Source of the DNA: Bartonella sp. AU55XJBT
Lineage (GTDB): Bacteria > Pseudomonadota > Alphaproteobacteria > Rhizobiales > Rhizobiaceae
Assembly (NCBI RefSeq): GCF_028618525.1
Contig: NZ_JAQITC010000002.1
Span: forward strand, 62,001 to 126,000
DNA length: 64,000 bases
Direction of reading: 5' to 3'
The notes under the pieces are model-generated. The model was not told where the DNA came from, did no database searches, and was given only the letters and a program-made list of their open reading frames with translations. Positions 27,828 through 39,137 of this stretch are shown here, piece by piece. How positions within the stretch are numbered: the stretch's first letter is position 1; every line of letters begins with the position of its first letter. The position numbers and the translations under genes are program-made.

Positions 27828-28310
27828 ATGCGCTGTCCTTACTGTCAATATGAGGATACACAGGTTAAAGATTCACGTCCAGCAGAAGAGGGGGCGGTGA
27901 TTCGCCGCCGCCGTGTGTGTTCCGTTTGCGGTGGTCGTTTTACAACTTTTGAACGTATTCAATTACGTGAGCTTTTGGTTACTAAAAAAAGTGGACGATG
28001 TGAGCCATTTGATCGTGATAAATTAATGCGATCCGTTGATGTGGCTGTACGAAAGCGCAATATTGATCCTGATCGTATTGAACGAGCAATCTCTGGTATT
28101 GTACGCCAGCTTGAGAGTTTGGGCGAACCAGAGGTTGCTTCAGAAAAAATTGGACAGCTTGTGATGGAAGCATTAAAAAGAATTGATGATATTGCTTATA
28201 TCCGTTTTGCTTCTGTGTATCGAGATTTTCGTAATGCAAGCGATTTTCACGATATTATCGATGAGTTGTCAAAAGGTATAACGGATACAGAATCTCGTTT
28301 TGATGAATAA
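27828..28310 (+). CDS. nrdR: Transcriptional repressor NrdR
   Basis: 160 residues: N-terminal zinc ribbon ([17 protein letters not shown] ... [13 protein letters not shown]) and a C-terminal ATP-cone that senses ATP/dATP. It represses ribonucleotide reductase genes by binding NrdR boxes. The glyA-nrdR-ribD order is standard for alphaproteobacteria. Its stop overlaps the ribD start by eight bases. Confidence 0.97.
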   Translation: MRCPYCQYEDTQVKDSRPAEEGAVIRRRRVCSVCGGRFTTFERIQLRELLVTKKSGRCEPFDRDKLMRSVDVAVRKRNIDPDRIERAISGIVRQLESLGEPEVASEKIGQLVMEALKRIDDIAYIRFASVYRDFRNASDFHDIIDELSKGITDTESRFDE

Positions 28311-29430
28311 AAAAGTGCAAGATGAACGGTTTATGGCTGCCGCTATCCGTTTAGCAGAGCGTCATGTGGGACTTACAGGTGAGAATCCTTCCGTGGGTAC
28401 GCTAATTGTGCAAAATGATGGCGGTAGGGGACCATTTATTGTTGGTTATGGCGTAACAGCTCTTCATGGAAGTCCTCATGCGGAAGTGCAAGCTTTACAC
28501 ATGGCCGGCTCCTTGGCTCAAGGAGCAACTGCTTATGTTACTTTAGAACCTTGCGCACATTATGGAAAAACTTCTCCGTGTGTTAATGCGCTTATTGATT
28601 CAGGTGTTTCTCGAGTTGTTGTTGCTCTGATCGATTGTGACAAGCGTGTGGATGGTCGTGGTCTTGCTCTTTTGCGTGCAGCGGGTATTGAAGTCGTTGA
28701 GGGTATTTTAGCTGAAGAGGCTTTTGAAGCTTTATGGACGCATTGGTGTATAAGAAAGTTGCAACGTTGTGCAGTTACTTTTAAAATGGCAATTTCTGCC
28801 GATAATAGTGTGGGAAAAAGAAAGGAGGGGGGAATAAAAATTAGTGGAACGCTTTCCCATACCCATACCCATATTCTACGGGCTCAAAACAACGCTATTC
28901 TCGTTGGTATTGGGACTATATTAGCCGATGATCCTCAGCTCAATTGCCGCTTGCCAGGAATGGAAATACGCTCGCCAATTCGTATTATTTTGGATGCAGA
29001 TTTATCTATCCCTCTTGATGCGAAAGTTGTCCAAACAGCCATAAAAATTCCTACGTGGGTTATTTGTAATGAGACTCTTTCAAAGAAAAGCAAAAAAAAT
29101 GCATTGGAGCAATATGGTGTGTCCGTTTATTCGGTAGAGATGAATAATGGTTTTGTAGAACCTGTTTCTCTTTTACAGATGCTTTATAAACATGGGATTA
29201 ATAGTGTTTTACTGGAAGGGGGGGTAAAGACAGGGGAAAAGTTTTTGAATGCTGGTTGTGTTGATCATTTGATATGTTTTTATAGTCCCGTTGTTTTAGG
29301 AAAAAAACGTATTGAAGCTCCTCATTTTGGAAATTATCTCTCGCAATTTCATGAGGTTGAGACAAAAATGTTTGGAAATGACCGTTTTTATAAATGGAGA
29401 CGTAAGACATTATGTTCACAGGAATTATAA
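28303..29430 (+). CDS. ribD: Riboflavin biosynthesis deaminase/reductase RibD
   Basis: 375 residues. N-terminal cytidine-deaminase-like domain with zinc site HAEVQAL and [12 protein letters not shown] (residues about 52-90); C-terminal reductase domain from about 150 ([37 protein letters not shown]). It performs steps two and three of riboflavin synthesis. The ATG at 28303 overlaps the nrdR stop. The 3' end overlaps ribE by 19 bases, pointing to translational coupling. Confidence 0.96.
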   Translation: MNKKVQDERFMAAAIRLAERHVGLTGENPSVGTLIVQNDGGRGPFIVGYGVTALHGSPHAEVQALHMAGSLAQGATAYVTLEPCAHYGKTSPCVNALIDSGVSRVVVALIDCDKRVDGRGLALLRAAGIEVVEGILAEEAFEALWTHWCIRKLQRCAVTFKMAISADNSVGKRKEGGIKISGTLSHTHTHILRAQNNAILVGIGTILADDPQLNCRLPGMEIRSPIRIILDADLSIPLDAKVVQTAIKIPTWVICNETLSKKSKKNALEQYGVSVYSVEMNNGFVEPVSLLQMLYKHGINSVLLEGGVKTGEKFLNAGCVDHLICFYSPVVLGKKRIEAPHFGNYLSQFHEVETKMFGNDRFYKWRRKTLCSQEL

Positions 29431-30029
29431 CGGATATCGGTTGTGTTGAAGATGTTCAATCTTTAAAGCAGGGGATGCGTGTAAAGATTTCTACACGCTA
29501 TGCTATAGAAAGCTTAGTAATTGGTGCGTCAATTGCGTGTTCAGGAATTTGTCTGACAGTTGTGGAACGAGGTTTTAAACAAGGAAATTCCAATTGGTTT
29601 GTTGTTGAGGCGTGGGAAGAAACATTACGTTTAACAAATCTTGCACAATGGAAAAAAGGAACTTTTATTAATTTAGAGCGTTCGCTTCGATTGGGTGATG
29701 AAATGGGAGGGCATTTGGTTTCTGGTCATATTGATGGTTTGGCTGAAATTATTGAACAAAAAAATGAAGGAGATGCAATTCGTTTTTATTTAAAAGTTTC
29801 AAGACAATTTATGCCTTTCATTGTACCTAAGGGATCACTTGCACTTAATGGAACATCTTTGACTGTTAATGGTGTTGAGGATTGTGTTTTTGATGTTCTT
29901 ATTATTCGCCATACACTCGATGTGACAACATGGGGAGAAGCTAAAATTGGAGATTGGGTCAATTTGGAAATTGACCAACTTGCTCGTTATGCTGCTAAGC
30001 TTTTTGCTTTTAAAAGAGAAGATGAATAA
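29412..30029 (+). CDS. ribE: Riboflavin synthase alpha subunit
   Basis: 205 residues, two lumazine-binding repeats. N-terminus [10 protein letters not shown], the first repeat with SGICLTV and the matching second repeat with LNGTSLTVNGV, GHLVSGHIDG between. It dismutates two 6,7-dimethyl-8-ribityllumazine molecules to riboflavin. Overlaps the end of ribD; ribH follows 67 bases later. Confidence 0.96.
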   Translation: MFTGIITDIGCVEDVQSLKQGMRVKISTRYAIESLVIGASIACSGICLTVVERGFKQGNSNWFVVEAWEETLRLTNLAQWKKGTFINLERSLRLGDEMGGHLVSGHIDGLAEIIEQKNEGDAIRFYLKVSRQFMPFIVPKGSLALNGTSLTVNGVEDCVFDVLIIRHTLDVTTWGEAKIGDWVNLEIDQLARYAAKLFAFKREDE

Positions 30030-30096
30030 GCTACAATTCTATTGATCGTTTTTAGAATTTTATGCTCTATACCTTTGAATTTTTTGATTCGTTTTT

Positions 30097-30564
30097 ATGG
30101 ATTTTCATATGATGAAAGAGATACGTAAAAAGCCTCACGTATTGATTGTTGAAGCACGTTTTTATGAAGAGATTTCTGATGCCCTTTTGAAAGGGGCTGT
30201 GAGTGCCTTGCAAAAAGCTGAAGCGAGTTATGATATTATAACAGTTCCAGGAGCCTTAGAAATACCAGCTGCAATAGCTTTTGCTGAACAAAATAAGATA
30301 TCTTATGATGGTTATGTTGCACTGGGTTGTGTTATTCGGGGTGAGACATATCACTTTGAAATTGTTGCCAACGATTCTTGTCGGGCCTTAATGGATTTAA
30401 CCGTTCATAAGTGTTTGGCTATTGGAAATGGTATTTTAACTGTTGAAAATGAAGAGCAAGCATGGGTACGCGCAAAACAAGATGGAAAAAATAAAGGTGG
30501 TTTTGCAGCTGAAGCTGCTTTATGTATGATCGCTCTAAAAAAGAAATTTGGAGATAATCGTTAA
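30097..30564 (+). CDS. ribH: 6,7-dimethyl-8-ribityllumazine synthase RibH
   Basis: 155 residues. Lumazine synthase core with [16 protein letters not shown] and [16 protein letters not shown] carrying the catalytic His; C-terminal [11 protein letters not shown]. It makes the lumazine used by RibE. No Shine-Dalgarno is obvious at ATG 30097; ATGs at 30109 and 30112 are alternative starts. Followed by nusB after two bases, the usual ribH-nusB pairing. Confidence 0.96.
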   Translation: MDFHMMKEIRKKPHVLIVEARFYEEISDALLKGAVSALQKAEASYDIITVPGALEIPAAIAFAEQNKISYDGYVALGCVIRGETYHFEIVANDSCRALMDLTVHKCLAIGNGILTVENEEQAWVRAKQDGKNKGGFAAEAALCMIALKKKFGDNR

Positions 30565-30566
30565 AT

Positions 30567-31037
30567 ATGGCTGATATAAACAGCAGACATTTTCCGCGTT
30601 CAGCCAATAAACGTGGAGCAGCAAGGCTGGCTGCGGTTCAGGCTCTCTATCAAATGGATATCGTGGGTTCGGGAGTGATGGAAACGGCTGCGGAGTATGA
30701 GGCTTATCGTTTGGGAAAAGATATTGATGGAGACCAGTATCTTGAAGCTGATTTTCAATGGTTTTTGGCGATTATAACGGGTGTTGTAAAAGACCAAAAG
30801 CAGCTTGATCCTCTGCTTCATCAACAGCTTTCTGCAGAATGGTCTCTTTCACGTCTTGATTCTATATTGCGCGCAATTTTACGAGCCGCTTTATGGGAGC
30901 TGATCAACCGTAAAGATGTTCCTGTTGCGGTCGTCATGAATGAATATGTTGATATAGCTAAAGCGTTTTTTGAAGGGGATGAGCCAAAACTTGTTAATGC
31001 AGTTCTTGATAGTATGGCAAAAAAAATCCGCTCTTAA
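30567..31037 (+). CDS. nusB: Transcription antitermination factor NusB
   Basis: 156 residues, all-helical. Conserved [19 protein letters not shown] at the N-terminus and [32 protein letters not shown] and FVNAVLD-like ([10 protein letters not shown]) toward the end. With S10/NusE it promotes rRNA antitermination. Last gene of the glyA-nusB run, followed by a long palindrome. Confidence 0.96.
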   Translation: MADINSRHFPRSANKRGAARLAAVQALYQMDIVGSGVMETAAEYEAYRLGKDIDGDQYLEADFQWFLAIITGVVKDQKQLDPLLHQQLSAEWSLSRLDSILRAILRAALWELINRKDVPVAVVMNEYVDIAKAFFEGDEPKLVNAVLDSMAKKIRS

Positions 31038-31051
31038 TCGTGATATTTCAC

Positions 31052-31090
31052 CCTACGATGAGGCCTGATATTATCAGACCTCATCATAGG
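31052..31090. terminator. Long near-perfect palindrome between nusB and bamE
   Basis: CCTACGATGAGG.CTGATA and its near-complement TATCAG..CTCATCATAGG form a 19-bp arm hairpin with only two mismatches or wobbles. It sits between two convergent genes, so it probably acts as a bidirectional terminator or as an mRNA 3'-end stabiliser, although neither side has a clear T run. Confidence 0.55.
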
Positions 31091-31115
31091 AAAACGATAA
31101 GTGGACAAATATCTT

Positions 31116-31604
31116 CTACCTAGGGGGTGGTAGATTCGCAGGGCCTTTTATAATTTGAATTAAAAAGGGATGTTCTTTTGTTAATGTTGGTGTTGTTTGC
31201 GTAATGAAATCAAATACTTGACCGTCCTGTAGACCATAGTGAGCAACCTTTGCAACCTGATTGTTTCTATTGAAGTAAATCGCTAAAACTTTGCGGTCAA
31301 TAATCTTTGTTTTCATAAACTGCATCCCACGATAACGTGTTTGTGAGATGTAATAGAAAACTTCATTATCATATTTTGTTTTTAATGAAGGAGTCCCTAA
31401 AGTTAAAAGAACTTGCTCTTGACTTGAGCCAGCAGAAATAGAACTTAGAGCATTTTTATCAAGAATATAGCCCTCTCTATAAATTTGGCTTGATCCTGAA
31501 GAATCAAGAAGACTGCAACCTGCAAGTGTCACCATACTTGCTACTGATAAACCAACCAACAATTTGCGTTTGATTAAGGCCATTATGTGAGGCATTTGAA
31601 ACAA
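31116..31604 (-). CDS. bamE: Outer-membrane assembly lipoprotein BamE (SmpA/OmlA)
   Basis: 162 residues. Lipoprotein signal with lipobox LAGC (about residue 30), then the SmpA/OmlA domain: GYILDKNALSSISAGSSQEQVLLTLGTPS, then YYISQTRYRGMQF. Part of the BAM complex that inserts beta-barrel proteins. The start at 31604 is a TTG with AAAGGAG six bases upstream; ATG at 31595 (MPHIM...) is an alternative. Divergent from the DUF177-plsX run. In many rhizobia a ubiquinol-cytochrome c chaperone gene lies between this gene and the DUF177 gene; none is present here. Confidence 0.9.
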   Translation of the reverse strand: MFQMPHIMALIKRKLLVGLSVASMVTLAGCSLLDSSGSSQIYREGYILDKNALSSISAGSSQEQVLLTLGTPSLKTKYDNEVFYYISQTRYRGMQFMKTKIIDRKVLAIYFNRNNQVAKVAHYGLQDGQVFDFITQTTPTLTKEHPFLIQIIKGPANLPPPR

Positions 31605-31817
31605 TGGTATCTCCTTTATACTGAGATGTATGACAAGAAGGCAACCTCAAGTTTTTTCTAATTTTAGCTTAATCTACCGTAGCTTACATTGAGTTTCCCT
31701 GTTATAAGGCAAATTATGCCATATAGAATTTCTTTAGAAAAGAAAAAAATGAATGAAATATACTTGAGCTAAATAAAAGCACAGTGTTTTATAGGTTTTT
31801 ATGTTTGGGAGTTGTCA

Positions 31818-32375
31818 ATGAATGTTCAAAATATTTCTCAAATGGCATTTGCTTTGGCCTATCCAATATCCGTTCGTTCCCTTCCTGCTAAAGGGATAAG
31901 AGTTCATCTTTGTGCAAACAAAAAGGAATGTACACATTTAGCTCAAAACCATGATTTAGTTGAAGTAAAATTTTGTAAGGGAAAATTTCATATTCTTCCG
32001 TGGAAAAAACGCGGTGTGCGTATAAAAGGTTTGTTGCAAGCGCATATAATACAGTTATGTGTTATTACATTAGAACCATTAGAAAATATTCTCCGTGAAA
32101 ATATTGAAGTTGTTTTTGTTCCCGAAGATTCAAATTTAACGAAGCCCAAAATATCAGAAGATACACGAGAATTGTTTTTGGATGTGGAAGGGCTTGATAC
32201 ACCGGAAGTATTTTATAATGATCGAATTGATATTGGTGCAATCATGGAAGAGTTTTTTGAGTTGTCTATTAATCATTATCCACGTAAAGAGGGGATAAAA
32301 ATGCATGTGGTTAAAAATTTAGAAGAAGCAGAACAAAAGTTTTCGCCATTTTCTGTTTTGAAAAATTGGAAGTGA
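31818..32375 (+). CDS. DUF177 (YceD-like) protein
   Basis: 185 residues from the ATG at 31818 (GGGAG six bases upstream; the TTG at 31812 is less likely). The motif GLLQAHIIQLCVITLEPL followed by ENIEVVFVPED and an acidic stretch ending in DIGAIMEEFFELSINHYPR is the DUF177/YceD pattern. E. coli and plant relatives are linked to 23S rRNA/L32 biogenesis. Rhizobial genomes carry this gene directly before plsX, as here. Confidence 0.85.
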   Translation: MNVQNISQMAFALAYPISVRSLPAKGIRVHLCANKKECTHLAQNHDLVEVKFCKGKFHILPWKKRGVRIKGLLQAHIIQLCVITLEPLENILRENIEVVFVPEDSNLTKPKISEDTRELFLDVEGLDTPEVFYNDRIDIGAIMEEFFELSINHYPRKEGIKMHVVKNLEEAEQKFSPFSVLKNWK

Positions 32376-32531
32376 TTGTAAAAACATAAAAAAATTATCT
32401 ATTGTATGCTATGATAAAAACGGTATTTTCTGCGGAGCTGTTTTCGCAAGATATGTTTTATGAGTGTTTAGTCACCCAAAATCATAATATGCATTTAAAA
32501 ATGTAAATGAAAAAATGTGGGATATGAAAGC

Positions 32532-33602
32532 GTGATTAGAATTTCTGTAGATGTCATGGGTGGTGATTACGGTCCAGAAGCAGCTATTGCAGGAGCAGCA
32601 AGTGTCCAAAAATATTTATCAGATGTTTATTTTCTGTTTTATGGGATAGAGGAGGTCGTTCGGCCGGTTTTAAAAAAATATCCCCGTTTGGATTCTGTAT
32701 CGTGCTTTTATCCCACAGAAAGTTACACACGCATGGATGAAAAACCAAGCCAAGCCCTTCGCAATGGACGTGGTAAATCATCAATGTGGTATGCCATTGA
32801 AGCGGTAAAAAATGGTGAAGCTGATGCTTGCGTTTCTGCTGGTAATACGGGGGCGCTTATGGCCATGTCTTATTTTTGTTTAAAAATGTTGGCAGAGGCT
32901 GAACGTCCTGGTATTGCGGGTATCTGGCCAACACTTCGCAGTGAGAGTATCGTTTTAGATATTGGAGCAACGATTGGTGCATCTGCTCGTCAATTGGTCG
33001 ATTTGGCGGTTATGGGTGCGGGGATGTTTCGCGCTTTATATCATACTGAAAAACCAAGTGTTGGACTTTTAAATGTGGGGGTGGAAGAGGTTAAAGGACT
33101 TTATGAAATAAAAAAAGCAGGCATGATATTGCGTGAAGTGCAATTAGAAGGATTGGAATATAAAGGATTTGTTGAGGGCAATGACATTGGAAAAGGGACA
33201 GTCGATGTTGTTGTAACAGAAGGGTTTTCTGGTAATATTGCTTTAAAAACTGCAGAAGGGACCGCGCGACAGATAGCAGAGATTTTAAATTCTGCCCTGC
33301 GCAGTTCTTTTTTAACATCTCTTGGTTATTTTTTATCGCGAGGGGCTTTTCGTACACTGAAAAATAAAATGGATCCCGATAGGGTGAATGGAGGTGTGCT
33401 TTTAGGTTTGAATGGTGTTGTCATAAAAAGTCATGGAAGTGCTAATGCTAATGGCTTTGCTTCTGCTATTCGTGTTGGTTATGAAATGGTTAATAATGGA
33501 CTTTTACAAAAAATAAAGGCTGATTTACGGCGGTTTCATGAGAATAAAGATACACTTTTTGATCAGGAAGATGAAGTGGTGATGAGTGGAGAATCCTTAT
33601 GA
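32532..33602 (+). CDS. plsX: Phosphate acyltransferase PlsX
   Basis: 356 residues from GTG 32532, which gives the canonical start (V/M)[15 protein letters not shown]; a GTG at 32517 would add five residues. Further motifs: [36 protein letters not shown] and a C-terminal [13 protein letters not shown]. It converts acyl-ACP to acyl-phosphate for phospholipid synthesis. Followed by fabH 49 bases later. Confidence 0.96.
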   Translation: MIRISVDVMGGDYGPEAAIAGAASVQKYLSDVYFLFYGIEEVVRPVLKKYPRLDSVSCFYPTESYTRMDEKPSQALRNGRGKSSMWYAIEAVKNGEADACVSAGNTGALMAMSYFCLKMLAEAERPGIAGIWPTLRSESIVLDIGATIGASARQLVDLAVMGAGMFRALYHTEKPSVGLLNVGVEEVKGLYEIKKAGMILREVQLEGLEYKGFVEGNDIGKGTVDVVVTEGFSGNIALKTAEGTARQIAEILNSALRSSFLTSLGYFLSRGAFRTLKNKMDPDRVNGGVLLGLNGVVIKSHGSANANGFASAIRVGYEMVNNGLLQKIKADLRRFHENKDTLFDQEDEVVMSGESL

Positions 33603-33651
33603 TGAGCTCTTATAATGGAAATAAAAAGTCTGAAGAAAAGGTGAGAGCTGA

Positions 33652-34626
33652 ATGATTCGATCAATTATACGTGGTGTAGGAAGTGCTTTGCCGAAAAGAA
33701 GTTTATCAAATGATGAGATTGCAAAGTTTGTTGAAACGTCAGATTCATGGATTGTTCAACGTACAGGAATACATCAGCGTTATATTGCCAGTGAAAATGA
33801 AACAACGGTTTCTTTAGGCGTTGAAGCTGCGCAAGCAGCTCTTATAAATGCTGGTCTTACAATAAAGGATATTGATTGTATTATTTTAGCAACCTCAACG
33901 CCAAATCGTACGTTTCCTGCTTCTGCTGTTGAGATTCAGTATGCTTTGGGAATGAGCCATGGATTTGCTTTTGATATCCAAGCGGTTTGTTCTGGTTTTA
34001 TTTTTGCTTTAACCACAGGAGATTCTTATTTACGCTGTGGAGCCGCTAAAAGAATTTTAGTGATTGGATCCGATACATTTTCTCGAATTTTAGATTGGGA
34101 AGACCGTACGACATGTGTTTTGTTTGGTGATGGTGCCGGTGCTGCTATTTTGGAAGCACAAGAAATCAAGGGAGATGTTGCTTTTGAACGAGGTATATTG
34201 TCTACAAAATTACGCTCTAATGGTGCTTATATCGATAAGCTGTATGTTGATGGTGGACCTTCAACAACACAAACAACAGGCTATTTGCGTATGGAAGGAC
34301 GAGAAGTTTTTAAATATGCTGTTGGTATGATAACGGATGTGGTTGATGATTGTTTTGTAGCTGCAGGTATTGATTCTTCACAACTAGATTGGTTTGTACC
34401 TCATCAGGCTAATAAGCGCATTATTGAAGCATCTGCTAAAAAACTGGGAATTTCACCAGATAAAGTTGTGATTACCGTTGATCAGCATGGTAATACGTCT
34501 GCAGCATCGGTCCCGTTGGCTTTAACAACAGCTGTTTGCGATGGAAAAATAAAAAAAGGAGATCTTATCATGTTAGAAGCCATGGGAGGTGGATTTACAT
34601 GGGGAGCAATTCTTATTCGTTGGTAA
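33652..34626 (+). CDS. fabH: Beta-ketoacyl-ACP synthase III FabH
   Basis: 324 residues. Catalytic triad complete: Cys in [12 protein letters not shown] (about 112), His in [11 protein letters not shown] and Asn in [13 protein letters not shown]. It condenses acetyl-CoA with malonyl-ACP to start fatty acid synthesis. plsX-fabH-ihfA is the common alphaproteobacterial order. Confidence 0.97.
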   Translation: MIRSIIRGVGSALPKRSLSNDEIAKFVETSDSWIVQRTGIHQRYIASENETTVSLGVEAAQAALINAGLTIKDIDCIILATSTPNRTFPASAVEIQYALGMSHGFAFDIQAVCSGFIFALTTGDSYLRCGAAKRILVIGSDTFSRILDWEDRTTCVLFGDGAGAAILEAQEIKGDVAFERGILSTKLRSNGAYIDKLYVDGGPSTTQTTGYLRMEGREVFKYAVGMITDVVDDCFVAAGIDSSQLDWFVPHQANKRIIEASAKKLGISPDKVVITVDQHGNTSAASVPLALTTAVCDGKIKKGDLIMLEAMGGGFTWGAILIRW

Positions 34627-34703
34627 ATTATGTTTACTTGATCATATTTGAATAAAACGTATAAGTCATTTTGTAATTTTTAATATTTTAATAGGTGGTT
34701 ATA

Positions 34704-35018
34704 ATGACAAGTAAGACAGTAACGCGTGCAGATCTAGCGAGCGTAGTTTGTAAAAAAGTGGGCTTGTCACATACTGAATCAGCAGCTTTGGTCGAATTGG
34801 TTTTGGATGAGATTTGCAACTCACTTGTAAGAGGTGAAGCGGTTAAATTATCTTCTTTTGCAACTTTTCAGGTTCGAAGTAAGAATGAACGTATTGGACG
34901 CAATCCAAAAACAGGTGTTGAAGCACCTATTCCGCCACGACGTGTTGTGACGTTTAAGGCTGCAAATATCCTTAAACAGAGAATTTTAGATTCACATCGT
35001 GCAAGACAAAAAAAATGA
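34704..35018 (+). CDS. ihfA: Integration host factor alpha subunit
   Basis: 104 residues, HU/IHF fold: helical N-terminus ([11 protein letters not shown]), [12 protein letters not shown] and the DNA-contacting arm with [23 protein letters not shown], whose Pro intercalates in the minor groove. Start ATG 34704 follows AGGTGG; a GTG at 34695 is in frame. Its position after fabH favours IhfA over HU. Confidence 0.95.
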   Translation: MTSKTVTRADLASVVCKKVGLSHTESAALVELVLDEICNSLVRGEAVKLSSFATFQVRSKNERIGRNPKTGVEAPIPPRRVVTFKAANILKQRILDSHRARQKK

Positions 35019-35210
35019 TCTCTCATAAATAAATGCTATGGTAATGTTTGGTACTTGTTAGAAAATGTATAAAATAAAGACTTATGTTTTTTAAAAAAAG
35101 GCTGTTTAATAAGTAGTCGAGGTCCTATTTTTGACTAATCTTGTTGAGAAATTGAGATGTAATGAATCATTATCAAATTATTTGTTGTGTTTTAGATAAG
35201 GTGTTGCAAA

Positions 35211-35714
35211 ATGGATAAAAGCTCTGATGCTTTTCGCACAATTAGCGAAGTAGCCGAATTATTGGAGCTCCCGCAGCATGTTTTAAGATTCTGGGAAACG
35301 CGTTTTAGGCAGATTAAACCAATGAAACGTGGGGGAGGAAGGCGTTACTATCGTCCAGTCGATGTTGATTTGCTCAATGGTATTAAGCAGTTATTGTACG
35401 ATCAGGGTTATACGATAAAAGGTGTGCAGCGCCTTCTGAAAGAAAATGGTGTTACTTTTGTGACTGCATTTGGTAATGGCGATCTTGATGCTATGAATGT
35501 TGTCATAGAGAAGAAATATGCTGGGCAAACTTTTGAAAATACAAGCAATAAACCTAAAAAGTCTTCTTTTGGACTTTTGAGTTTCATGAGAAATGAGGGA
35601 GAGACCTCTGTTGGTTCTGTGAATCTTTACAAAGATAAAACCGATAAAGCATTGTTGCAAGAAATTCTGTTTGAACTCATTGAATGTAAGCGTGTTCTTG
35701 ATAGAGTACGATAA
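35211..35714 (+). CDS. MerR-family transcriptional regulator
   Basis: 167 residues. N-terminal winged helix [23 protein letters not shown] with [12 protein letters not shown] and [13 protein letters not shown], a short linker, then a C-terminal helix [19 protein letters not shown]. This subfamily always follows ihfA in rhizobia and has no metal-binding cysteines; its target is unknown to me. Own promoter likely in the 192-base gap after ihfA. Confidence 0.9.
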   Translation: MDKSSDAFRTISEVAELLELPQHVLRFWETRFRQIKPMKRGGGRRYYRPVDVDLLNGIKQLLYDQGYTIKGVQRLLKENGVTFVTAFGNGDLDAMNVVIEKKYAGQTFENTSNKPKKSSFGLLSFMRNEGETSVGSVNLYKDKTDKALLQEILFELIECKRVLDRVR

Positions 35715-36728
35715 CAATAATATTTTGCATTTTATATTGTGCTTCTTTTTTAGAAAAACATGCGTTTTAAAAGTTTTTTATAAATCAGTATTTAGCGTTT
35801 AATGCCGCAAGGTATTTTATAGATATTTAGAAGCTTTATAAGTATGTCCCCAGCTTTGTTATATTAAATGAGCAACTCATATATCCTGTGTGCATAGTTG
35901 ATTGTTTTTTTAGGAAGAGTTTTTAATTTGATTCAATATGAAGAGAGAAAAGAATGAACACCGAATGTTGTCATTCTCCTTTAATTTAGCTTTATAATTC
36001 TCAAGAGAAGTAAAGCATATCTTCATTAGTGTAGATTGTAAGGTGCTTTTATAGAGCGCTATGGAGTTATCATTCACGTTCTTGTTTTAAAGAGATCTTT
36101 TTTTAAGGTTTTCAAGTCCATTTCGCGACAGCCCACATGAATGAATGCTATAATGTTAAATTTAACTATTTTTTACGTTTGTGAAGGAGCAACACACATT
36201 TTATCAGCACTCAATATTGCAGCAAACCCTTGGGTACTTGAAATGGTTTAAGCATTTTTTAGTCTTTTCTAAATTTTTTATTCACACGCGCCTTCTCATT
36301 TGTCACGTGCAAACGAATGATTTTGATTGCTGCAGCGTAAACAAATTTAAAGTGAAAGAAATCCTATGATCTTTAAGATTCTTGTTTAATATGAATAACA
36401 GTAGATGATGATTATAAATCAAACTATTATCTTTTTTTGATGAAGTTACATTTTATGAATAAACGTCACCTTTCTATTATAAAAAAGATTAATGCTTTCA
36501 GTTATTCACTAATATTCAATTGTTTATAATTTTTGTATTTAAATAGCTTATAGCACTTACATTGAACTCTTTTATCAACCAACCTCGCAAAGTATCACCA
36601 CGTGATTTTTACGGCTGATTGGTAATCATGTATGAAACCGAAAAAAACAACACCACCAAATCGTTTGATCTTGTACAAAGATGGACGATTTATAGTAAAA
36701 AATTAATGTCTCATCATTTTCTGCAAAG
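35715..36728. other. 1-kb intergenic region
   Basis: AT-rich, holds the second copy of the dispersed repeat (36039-36161). A 62-codon frame at 36181-36369 has no Shine-Dalgarno or family signal. On the plus strand ATCAC-CAC-GTGAT plus T5 (36595-36612) is a weak terminator-like hairpin. The decay resembles 155-1742. Confidence 0.45.
36039..36161 (+). repeat. Diverged dispersed repeat, copy 2
   Basis: Counterpart of 804-949; the same ordered blocks (AAGGTGCT, AGAGCGC, TTGTTTTAAAGAGA, CCATTTC, CATGAATG, TATAATGTTAAAT). Confidence 0.5.
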
Positions 36729-38705
36729 TTATGCATTTATTACACGCTGTAAATCTGGAGGCATGGCTTCATTTGAGAGTTGCTTAATTGCATCTTCTAC
36801 AGATAAAAAGGTTTGATTCGGACTTCCTAAGCGACGCATATTTACGCTGTTTGTTTCAGCTTCACGTTTGCCACAGACCAAAATGACGGGAACTTTTTGT
36901 AAAGAATGCTCTCGTATTTTGTAGTTAATTTTTTCATTGCGGAGATCTGTCGTTGCGGAAAGCCCAGCAGCTTTAAGTTTTGCCGTTATTTTTTGAGCAT
37001 ATTCATTTGCTTCGGATGTAATTGTTGCGACAACAATTTGTTCAGGAGCAAGCCAAAGAGGCATATGTCCAGCAAAATTTTCGATTAATATACCGAGAAA
37101 ACGCTCCATTGATCCAAAAATGGCACGATGAATCATAACAGGCTGGCGTTTTTCTGAATCTTTATCAATATAGAATGCACCAAAGCGCTCAGGAAGATTA
37201 AAATCTATTTGTGTTGTTCCACATTGCCATTCACGACCGATAGCATCTTTTAATGTATATTCAAATTTGGGACCATAAAAGGCTCCCTCACCTGGAAGAA
37301 TACTTGTTTTGATTTGTCCTGCAAATTTCGTTTCAATTGTTTTAAGGACAGACTCCATGATATTTTCTGCATGATCCCATAATGCATCAGATCCAACTCG
37401 TTTTTCTGGACGTGTTGAAAGCTTAAGGCTGATTTCTTTAAAACCAAAATCCGCATAAGTTGATAAAATAAGGTCATTAATACTAAGACATTCATCGGCT
37501 AATTGTTCATCCGTACAAAAAATATGCGCATCGTCTTGTGTAAAACCACGCACACGCATAAGACCATGCAAAGAGCCTGAAGGCTCATAACGATGAACAA
37601 GACCAAACTCAGCAAGTCTAATAGGTAAATCACGATAAGATTTTAAACCATGTTTAAAAATTTGCACATGACCAGGACAATTCATTGGTTTAAGAGCATA
37701 AATATTTCCATGGTCTGGATCTTCTGCTGCTGGAATTGCTTTGAACATGTTCTCCTTATACCAGCCCCAATGCCCCGATATTTCCCAAAGTGATCTATCG
37801 AGAACCTGTGGTGCATTAACTTCGGCATATTGATGATCATCAAGGCGTCTGCGCATATAGTTGATCAAATTTTGGAACATTTTCCAGCCTTTTTGGTGCC
37901 AAAAAATCATTCCTGGCCCTTCTTCTTGAAAATGAAATAAGTCCATTTCACGTCCCAAGCGGCGATGATCACGTTTTTCAGCTTCTTCTAGCATATGGAG
38001 ATAGGCTTTTAAGTCATTGTCGTTTGCAAATGCCGTTCCATAAATTCTGGTAAGCATTGGATTATTGGCATTGCCACGCCAGTAAGCTCCTGCCACTTTC
38101 ATTAATTTGAAAGCATTTCCAATTTGCCCTGTAGATTGCATGTGCGGCCCGCGACAAAGATCAAACCACTCCCCTTGATAATAGATTTTTAAATCTTGAT
38201 TTTCTGGAATGCTTTCAATAAGTTCAACTTTATAAAATTCTTTTTTCTCAGAAAAAACTCGTCTTGCTTTTTCACGAGACCAAATTTCTTTTCTAAAAGG
38301 TTTATTGCGTTGGATAATTTCACGCATTTTTTTTTCAATGATGGTGAGATCATCTAGCGTGAAAGGTTGTTGACGTGCAAAATCATAATAGAATCCATTC
38401 TCAATCACAGGACCTATTGTCACTTGTGTTTCAGGAAAAAGTTCTTGCACTGCTTCAGCAAGGACATGGGCGCAATCATGTCTTATGAGCTCAAGAGCCC
38501 GTGAATCTTCTCGGGTAATAATTTCTACTTGACCAGATTCTCCTAATGGATCCGATAGATCTCGTGTGATGCCATCAAGGTTATAGGCGACGGCTTTTTT
38601 TGCGAGTGATTTAGAAATGGATTCTGCTAATTCCAAGCCTGTCATTTCGGCGGGGTAATTACGTTTTGAACCATCGGGAAAAGAAAGAGAAATAGAGCAA
38701 GACAT
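36729..38705 (-). CDS. thrS: Threonyl-tRNA synthetase
   Basis: 658 residues with the full set of domains: TGS (1-62, [17 protein letters not shown]), SAD editing domain with [11 protein letters not shown], the class II catalytic core with zinc-binding residues ([26 protein letters not shown]) and the anticodon-binding domain with [11 protein letters not shown]. Followed by yidD, consistent with rhizobial gene order. Confidence 0.98.
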   Translation of the reverse strand: MSCSISLSFPDGSKRNYPAEMTGLELAESISKSLAKKAVAYNLDGITRDLSDPLGESGQVEIITREDSRALELIRHDCAHVLAEAVQELFPETQVTIGPVIENGFYYDFARQQPFTLDDLTIIEKKMREIIQRNKPFRKEIWSREKARRVFSEKKEFYKVELIESIPENQDLKIYYQGEWFDLCRGPHMQSTGQIGNAFKLMKVAGAYWRGNANNPMLTRIYGTAFANDNDLKAYLHMLEEAEKRDHRRLGREMDLFHFQEEGPGMIFWHQKGWKMFQNLINYMRRRLDDHQYAEVNAPQVLDRSLWEISGHWGWYKENMFKAIPAAEDPDHGNIYALKPMNCPGHVQIFKHGLKSYRDLPIRLAEFGLVHRYEPSGSLHGLMRVRGFTQDDAHIFCTDEQLADECLSINDLILSTYADFGFKEISLKLSTRPEKRVGSDALWDHAENIMESVLKTIETKFAGQIKTSILPGEGAFYGPKFEYTLKDAIGREWQCGTTQIDFNLPERFGAFYIDKDSEKRQPVMIHRAIFGSMERFLGILIENFAGHMPLWLAPEQIVVATITSEANEYAQKITAKLKAAGLSATTDLRNEKINYKIREHSLQKVPVILVCGKREAETNSVNMRRLGSPNQTFLSVEDAIKQLSNEAMPPDLQRVINA

Positions 38706-38816
38706 AAAAACACCCTTTTAATCCAATTCCGCCAACGATTGCGGATGGTTTTGTAAAAACTGAGTAAAAAGCTTATAGATTAAATTTTTATCAATACATA
38801 TGAAAAAAGAAAAGGA

Positions 38817-39137
38817 TTATTTGTTGTGTTTGTCATAAATTTTCCAGTAACGCCAAGGTTTATAAAAGCAACAAGAATTTCCAAGCGAAGGAGGTACTGG
38901 ATCAAAGCCATCTGTTCCAAAGGGACCACAGCGTATGATACGAAAGAGACCCATCCATGCACCAGCCCAAAGCCCATGGCGTGCGATCGCCTCATATATA
39001 TATTCCGAACACGTTGGGGCATGGCGACACTGATTGCCTATAAGACTCGAAAGTGTTATTTGATAGAAACGTATTAAGAAAATACCCAGTAAGCGCCCAG
39101 GTGTTTTTTGCCAAGCACCTGTGTAATTTCGAGTCAT
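38817..39137 (-). CDS. yidD: Membrane protein insertion efficiency factor YidD
   Basis: 106 residues: an amphipathic N-terminal helix, then the diagnostic YQITLSSLIGNQCRHAPTCSEYIYEAI with paired cysteines, ending GFDPVPPSL. It assists YidC-dependent membrane insertion. The start at 39137 gives an ATGA overlap with the stop of the upstream gene, favouring it over the in-frame ATG at 39167. Confidence 0.92.
   Translation of the reverse strand: MTRNYTGAWQKTPGRLLGIFLIRFYQITLSSLIGNQCRHAPTCSEYIYEAIARHGLWAGAWMGLFRIIRCGPFGTDGFDPVPPSLGNSCCFYKPWRYWKIYDKHNK

Noticed and set aside
36181..36369. 62-codon plus-strand frame before thrS
   Set aside because: No Shine-Dalgarno, His/Phe/Gln-rich without pattern, located next to the dispersed repeat; treated as non-coding.
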